A stretch of DNA of 64,000 nucleotides, taken from Ralstonia sp. 25mfcol4.1. GTDB taxonomy: Bacteria; Pseudomonadota; Gammaproteobacteria; Burkholderiales; Burkholderiaceae. Shown one piece after another: positions 61,369 through 64,000 of this stretch (position 1 is its first letter; the number at the start of each line of letters is the position of its first letter). The notes beneath the pieces were generated by a model. That model searched no databases. It was not told where the DNA came from and was given only the letters and a program-made list of their open reading frames with translations. Location: NCBI RefSeq assembly GCF_900104095.1, contig NZ_FNJO01000009.1:219594-283593 (forward strand). The letters run 5' to 3'. Position numbers and translations under genes: made by a program.

Positions 61369-63036
61369 ATGGAGACGTACGACTACATCATCGTGGGCGC
61401 CGGCTCGGCCGGCTGCGTGCTGGCCAACCGCCTGACGCAGGATGCCGATGTCAACGTGCTGTTGCTCGAAGCGGGGGGCAAGGACGACTACCACTGGATT
61501 CATATTCCGGTGGGCTACCTGTACTGCATCGGCAATCCCCGCACCGACTGGCTGTACCGCACCGTCGAGGAGGCGGGCCTCAATGGCCGTTCGCTGGGAT
61601 ACCCGCGCGGCCGCGTGCTGGGCGGCTGCTCGTCGATCAACGGCATGATCTACATGCGCGGGCAGCGCGAGGATTACGACGACTGGGCACGCATCACCGG
61701 TGACGACGGCTGGCGCTGGGACAACGTGCTGCCGTTGTTCAAGCGCAGCGAAGACCATCATCGCGGCGCCAATGAATTTCACGGCGCTGGCGGCGAGTGG
61801 CGCGTGGAAGGACAACGGCTGCACTGGGACATCCTGGAGCGGTTCATCGACGCCGCCGAGCAGGCCGGCATTCCGCGTACCAGCGACTTCAATCGCGGCG
61901 ACAACTTCGGCGTGGGCTATTTCGAGGTGAACCAGCGGCGCGGCATTCGCTGGAACACCGCCAAGGCATTCCTGCGCAAGGCGTCGGACCGGCCCAACCT
62001 GACCATCGTCACGGGCGCCCAGGTCAGCGGCCTCGTGTTCGATGCGCCGGACGGCCGCCGCTGCACCGGCGTGCAGTACCTGGGCGGCGGCCAGCAGCTG
62101 GAAGCGCGGGCCACGGAAGAAGTGATCCTGGCCGCCGGGGCGATCAATTCGCCGCAAGTGCTCGAACTGTCGGGCATCGGGCAGCCGGAACGGCTGCAGG
62201 CGCTGGGCATCCGCGTGCGCCATGCCTTGCCCGGAGTCGGCGAGAACCTGCAGGATCACCTGCAGCTGCGTACCGTCATCAAGGTGCAGGGCGTGCGCAC
62301 GCTCAATACGCGTGCCTCGAAGTGGTGGGGCAAGCTTGGCATCGGCCTGCAGTACGCGTTCAACCAGAGCGGGCCGATGAGCATGGCGCCGTCGCAGCTG
62401 GGTGCGTTCGCGCGCAGCGACGAGGGCCAGGCGCGCGCCAACGTCGAATATCACGTGCAGCCGCTGTCGCTGGACAAGTTTGGCGATCCGCTGCACGACT
62501 TCAATGCCTTCACGGCCAGCGTCTGCAACCTGCGGCCCACGTCGCGGGGCAGCGTGCATATCGACAATGCGGACTTCCGCCGCGCCCCGCTGATCGCGCC
62601 GAACTACCTGTCGACCGATGCCGACCGCAAGGTAGCCGCCGATTCGATCCGCCTGACCCGGCGCATCGTCGCATCGCCGGCGCTGGCCCCGTACCAGCCC
62701 AGCGAATGGCTGCCGGGTCCTGCGTTCCAGACCGACGAGCAGCTGGCGGAAGCGGCCGGCGCCATCGGCACCACGATCTTCCATCCGGTGGGCACCTGTC
62801 GCATGGGCGCCGGCGACGACCCCGATGCGGTGGTGGACAACCGGCTGCGCGTACGCGGCATCGCCGGACTGCGCGTGGTGGATGCGTCGGTCATGCCGCT
62901 GATTACATCGGGCAATACCAACTCGCCGACGATCATGATCGCGGAGCGGGCCAGCGAGATGATCCGCGCCGACCGCAAGGCACGCGCGAGCGGTGCAGCA
63001 AATACCGCTGAAATCGTCACGTCGGTGTCGGCCTAA
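61369..63036 (+). CDS. GMC-family FAD oxidoreductase (choline dehydrogenase-like)
   Basis: 555 residues from the ATG at 61369. FAD-binding YIIVGAGSAGCVLANRL, GMC signature GRVLGGCSSINGMIYMRG, second signature GAINSPQVLELSGIG, and C-terminal catalytic region FHPVGTCRMG with VVDASVMPLITSGNTNSPTIMIAERASEMI. It oxidises a primary alcohol; the exact substrate is unclear because no betaine genes adjoin. Confidence 0.92.
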   Translation: METYDYIIVGAGSAGCVLANRLTQDADVNVLLLEAGGKDDYHWIHIPVGYLYCIGNPRTDWLYRTVEEAGLNGRSLGYPRGRVLGGCSSINGMIYMRGQREDYDDWARITGDDGWRWDNVLPLFKRSEDHHRGANEFHGAGGEWRVEGQRLHWDILERFIDAAEQAGIPRTSDFNRGDNFGVGYFEVNQRRGIRWNTAKAFLRKASDRPNLTIVTGAQVSGLVFDAPDGRRCTGVQYLGGGQQLEARATEEVILAAGAINSPQVLELSGIGQPERLQALGIRVRHALPGVGENLQDHLQLRTVIKVQGVRTLNTRASKWWGKLGIGLQYAFNQSGPMSMAPSQLGAFARSDEGQARANVEYHVQPLSLDKFGDPLHDFNAFTASVCNLRPTSRGSVHIDNADFRRAPLIAPNYLSTDADRKVAADSIRLTRRIVASPALAPYQPSEWLPGPAFQTDEQLAEAAGAIGTTIFHPVGTCRMGAGDDPDAVVDNRLRVRGIAGLRVVDASVMPLITSGNTNSPTIMIAERASEMIRADRKARASGAANTAEIVTSVSA

Positions 63037-63344
63037 GGGTCTTCCACGATACCTGGCGAAGCCGATGCCCGCAGACGTCGGTACGGCTTCGCACATCGGA
63101 TTGCTGTCACGTCGGTAATGTATTACGCCTAGTGCAAACCCCGATGTTTTGCGACGCAGCAGGCGCACACAATAGTCGCCGGTATACGGTGCCGCAGCCT
63201 TCACTTCGCGTGCGCCTGTCCACGGTAGCCGCACCGTTCCAACCGATACCTAAAGCGGCAAACATGGCGACAAAGCGCCGAAGTTCGAACCATTGTCAGT
63301 AGCCGGGCACAACCTGGCAGCAGCAAGAGGGCGGGCAGGAGACT
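63037..63344. other. Intergenic region upstream of livG
   Basis: 308 bases, with a lone GTATAC at 63182 that matches the array at 38 kb. I see no gene or terminator I can support; it presumably holds the promoter of the following transport gene. Confidence 0.5.
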
Positions 63345-64000
63345 ATGACTCAGGAAATCATCCTGGAAACGAAGAACCTCACGAAGGAATTCAAGGGGTT
63401 CACTGCGGTGAGCGACGTCAACCTGCGCGTGCGTCGCGGCTCGATCCATGCCTTGATCGGACCGAACGGCGCGGGCAAGACCACTTGCTTCAACCTGCTC
63501 ACCAAATTCCTGGAGCCCACCACGGGCACCATCCTTTTCAACGGTATCGACATCACGCGCGAGAAGCCCGCACAGATTGCGCGGCGCGGCGTGATCCGGT
63601 CGTTCCAGATTTCCGCCGTGTTCCCGCACCTGACCGTGCGCGAGAACGTGCGCATCGGCCTGCAGCGCCAGCTGGGCACCGCGTTCCAGTTCTGGCGCAG
63701 CGAGCGGTCGCTCGACGTGCTCGACGCGCGCGCCATGGACCTGCTGGACCAGGTGGGCCTGACCGAGTTCGCCGAGACCACCACCGTCAACCTGCCGTAC
63801 GGCCGCAAGCGCGCGCTGGAGATCGCCACCACGCTGGCGATGGAGCCCGAGCTGATGCTGCTGGACGAGCCCACGCAGGGCATGGGCCACGAGGACGTGG
63901 ACCGCGTGACGCAGCTGATCAAGAAGGTGTCGGCTGGCCGCACCATCCTGATGGTCGAGCACAACATGAACGTGGTGTCGTCGATCGCCGACAAGATCAC
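63345..64000 (+). CDS. livG: Branched-chain amino acid ABC transporter ATPase, LivG type (partial)
   Basis: The frame opens at the ATG at 63345 and is cut by the window end, 218 codons. Walker A GPNGAGKTT (about 41-49), the LivG-type insertion with FQISAVFPHLTVRENVRIGL, the signature variant LPYGRKRALEIATTLA in place of LSGGQ, Walker B LMLLDEPTQGM and the H-loop VEHNM. It would energise import of a branched-chain amino acid or similar amide by a LivHMGF complex lying to the right. Confidence 0.92.
   Translation, partial: MTQEIILETKNLTKEFKGFTAVSDVNLRVRRGSIHALIGPNGAGKTTCFNLLTKFLEPTTGTILFNGIDITREKPAQIARRGVIRSFQISAVFPHLTVRENVRIGLQRQLGTAFQFWRSERSLDVLDARAMDLLDQVGLTEFAETTTVNLPYGRKRALEIATTLAMEPELMLLDEPTQGMGHEDVDRVTQLIKKVSAGRTILMVEHNMNVVSSIADKI

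Noticed and set aside
61342..63234. Long minus-strand frame opposite the GMC oxidoreductase
   Set aside because: No domain or ribosome site; the plus strand carries all GMC motifs.

Overview
The window is a high-GC betaproteobacterial chromosome segment, most likely from the Burkholderiaceae (Cupriavidus/Ralstonia-like). I infer this from the Bug/Tct solute-transport genes, phhA-phhB with an Lrp/AsnC regulator, the pbpC/alpha-2-macroglobulin pair, the P2-like prophage type and codon use dominated by G/C in third positions. No species-level marker (rRNA, housekeeping operon) is present, so the genus is an inference.

Positions 1 to about 17,487 are the right part of a P2-like (Peduovirus-type) prophage whose left end lies outside the window. 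In minus-strand order it holds the tail fibre H (cut by the window edge), baseplate I, J, W and V, tail completion S and R, spanins (with an o-spanin nested in the i-spanin), endolysin, two holins, tail X, head completion L, small terminase M, capsid N and scaffold O. Terminase P and portal Q follow on the plus strand. Two sites of identical architecture (GTTGT-N13-ACAAC) lie at the expected late promoters, between the divergent O and P genes and upstream of V. A stretch resembling P2 cos lies at 14,328-14,356. Three cargo positions carry non-structural genes: a small membrane protein between S and V, a DUF4062 protein between Q and cos, and, beyond cos, a tripartite hicA-hicB-secB-like toxin-antitoxin-chaperone operon plus a zinc-ribbon protein. 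Two consensus LexA boxes and an array of GGTAACC/GGTTACC motifs lie in the same region. The prophage ends in the 3' 45 bases of a tRNA-Phe gene (attachment site) followed by a perfect hairpin terminator. No integrase, repressor or replication initiator is visible between cos and this end.

From 17.6 kb on the DNA is chromosomal. It carries a YkvA-like protein, glutathione reductase, a patatin lipase, a thioesterase, a tctCBA tricarboxylate transporter operon, a coiled-coil protein of unknown role, a diguanylate cyclase with a sensor domain, an Asp/Glu racemase, an MFS transporter, an 11-bp tandem repeat array, LexA-controlled dinB, RarD, an orphan TRAP solute-binding protein, a LamB-like barrel with a lipoprotein N-terminus, an AqpS-like aquaporin, a DUF2272 protein and HU. 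Between HU and a SET-domain methyltransferase lies a 1-kb non-coding region with 14 GTATAC palindromes in about 720 bp and three of five nearby perfect DnaA boxes. I regard this and the prophage toxin-antitoxin-chaperone operon as the two most interesting signals.

The rest comprises a TctE/TctD-type two-component pair, phhB-phhA with a divergent Lrp/AsnC regulator, a giant alpha-2-macroglobulin with a CLEQ thioester motif, a lysoplasmalogenase-like protein and penicillin-binding protein 1C, then a LysR/aldo-keto reductase pair, a pyrroline-2-carboxylate reductase-like protein and OmpW. A copper module follows (copZ-like chaperone, divergent copA and cueR, with two MerR-type operators), then an alpha/beta hydrolase, a GMC oxidoreductase and the start of a LivG-type ABC ATPase cut by the window edge.
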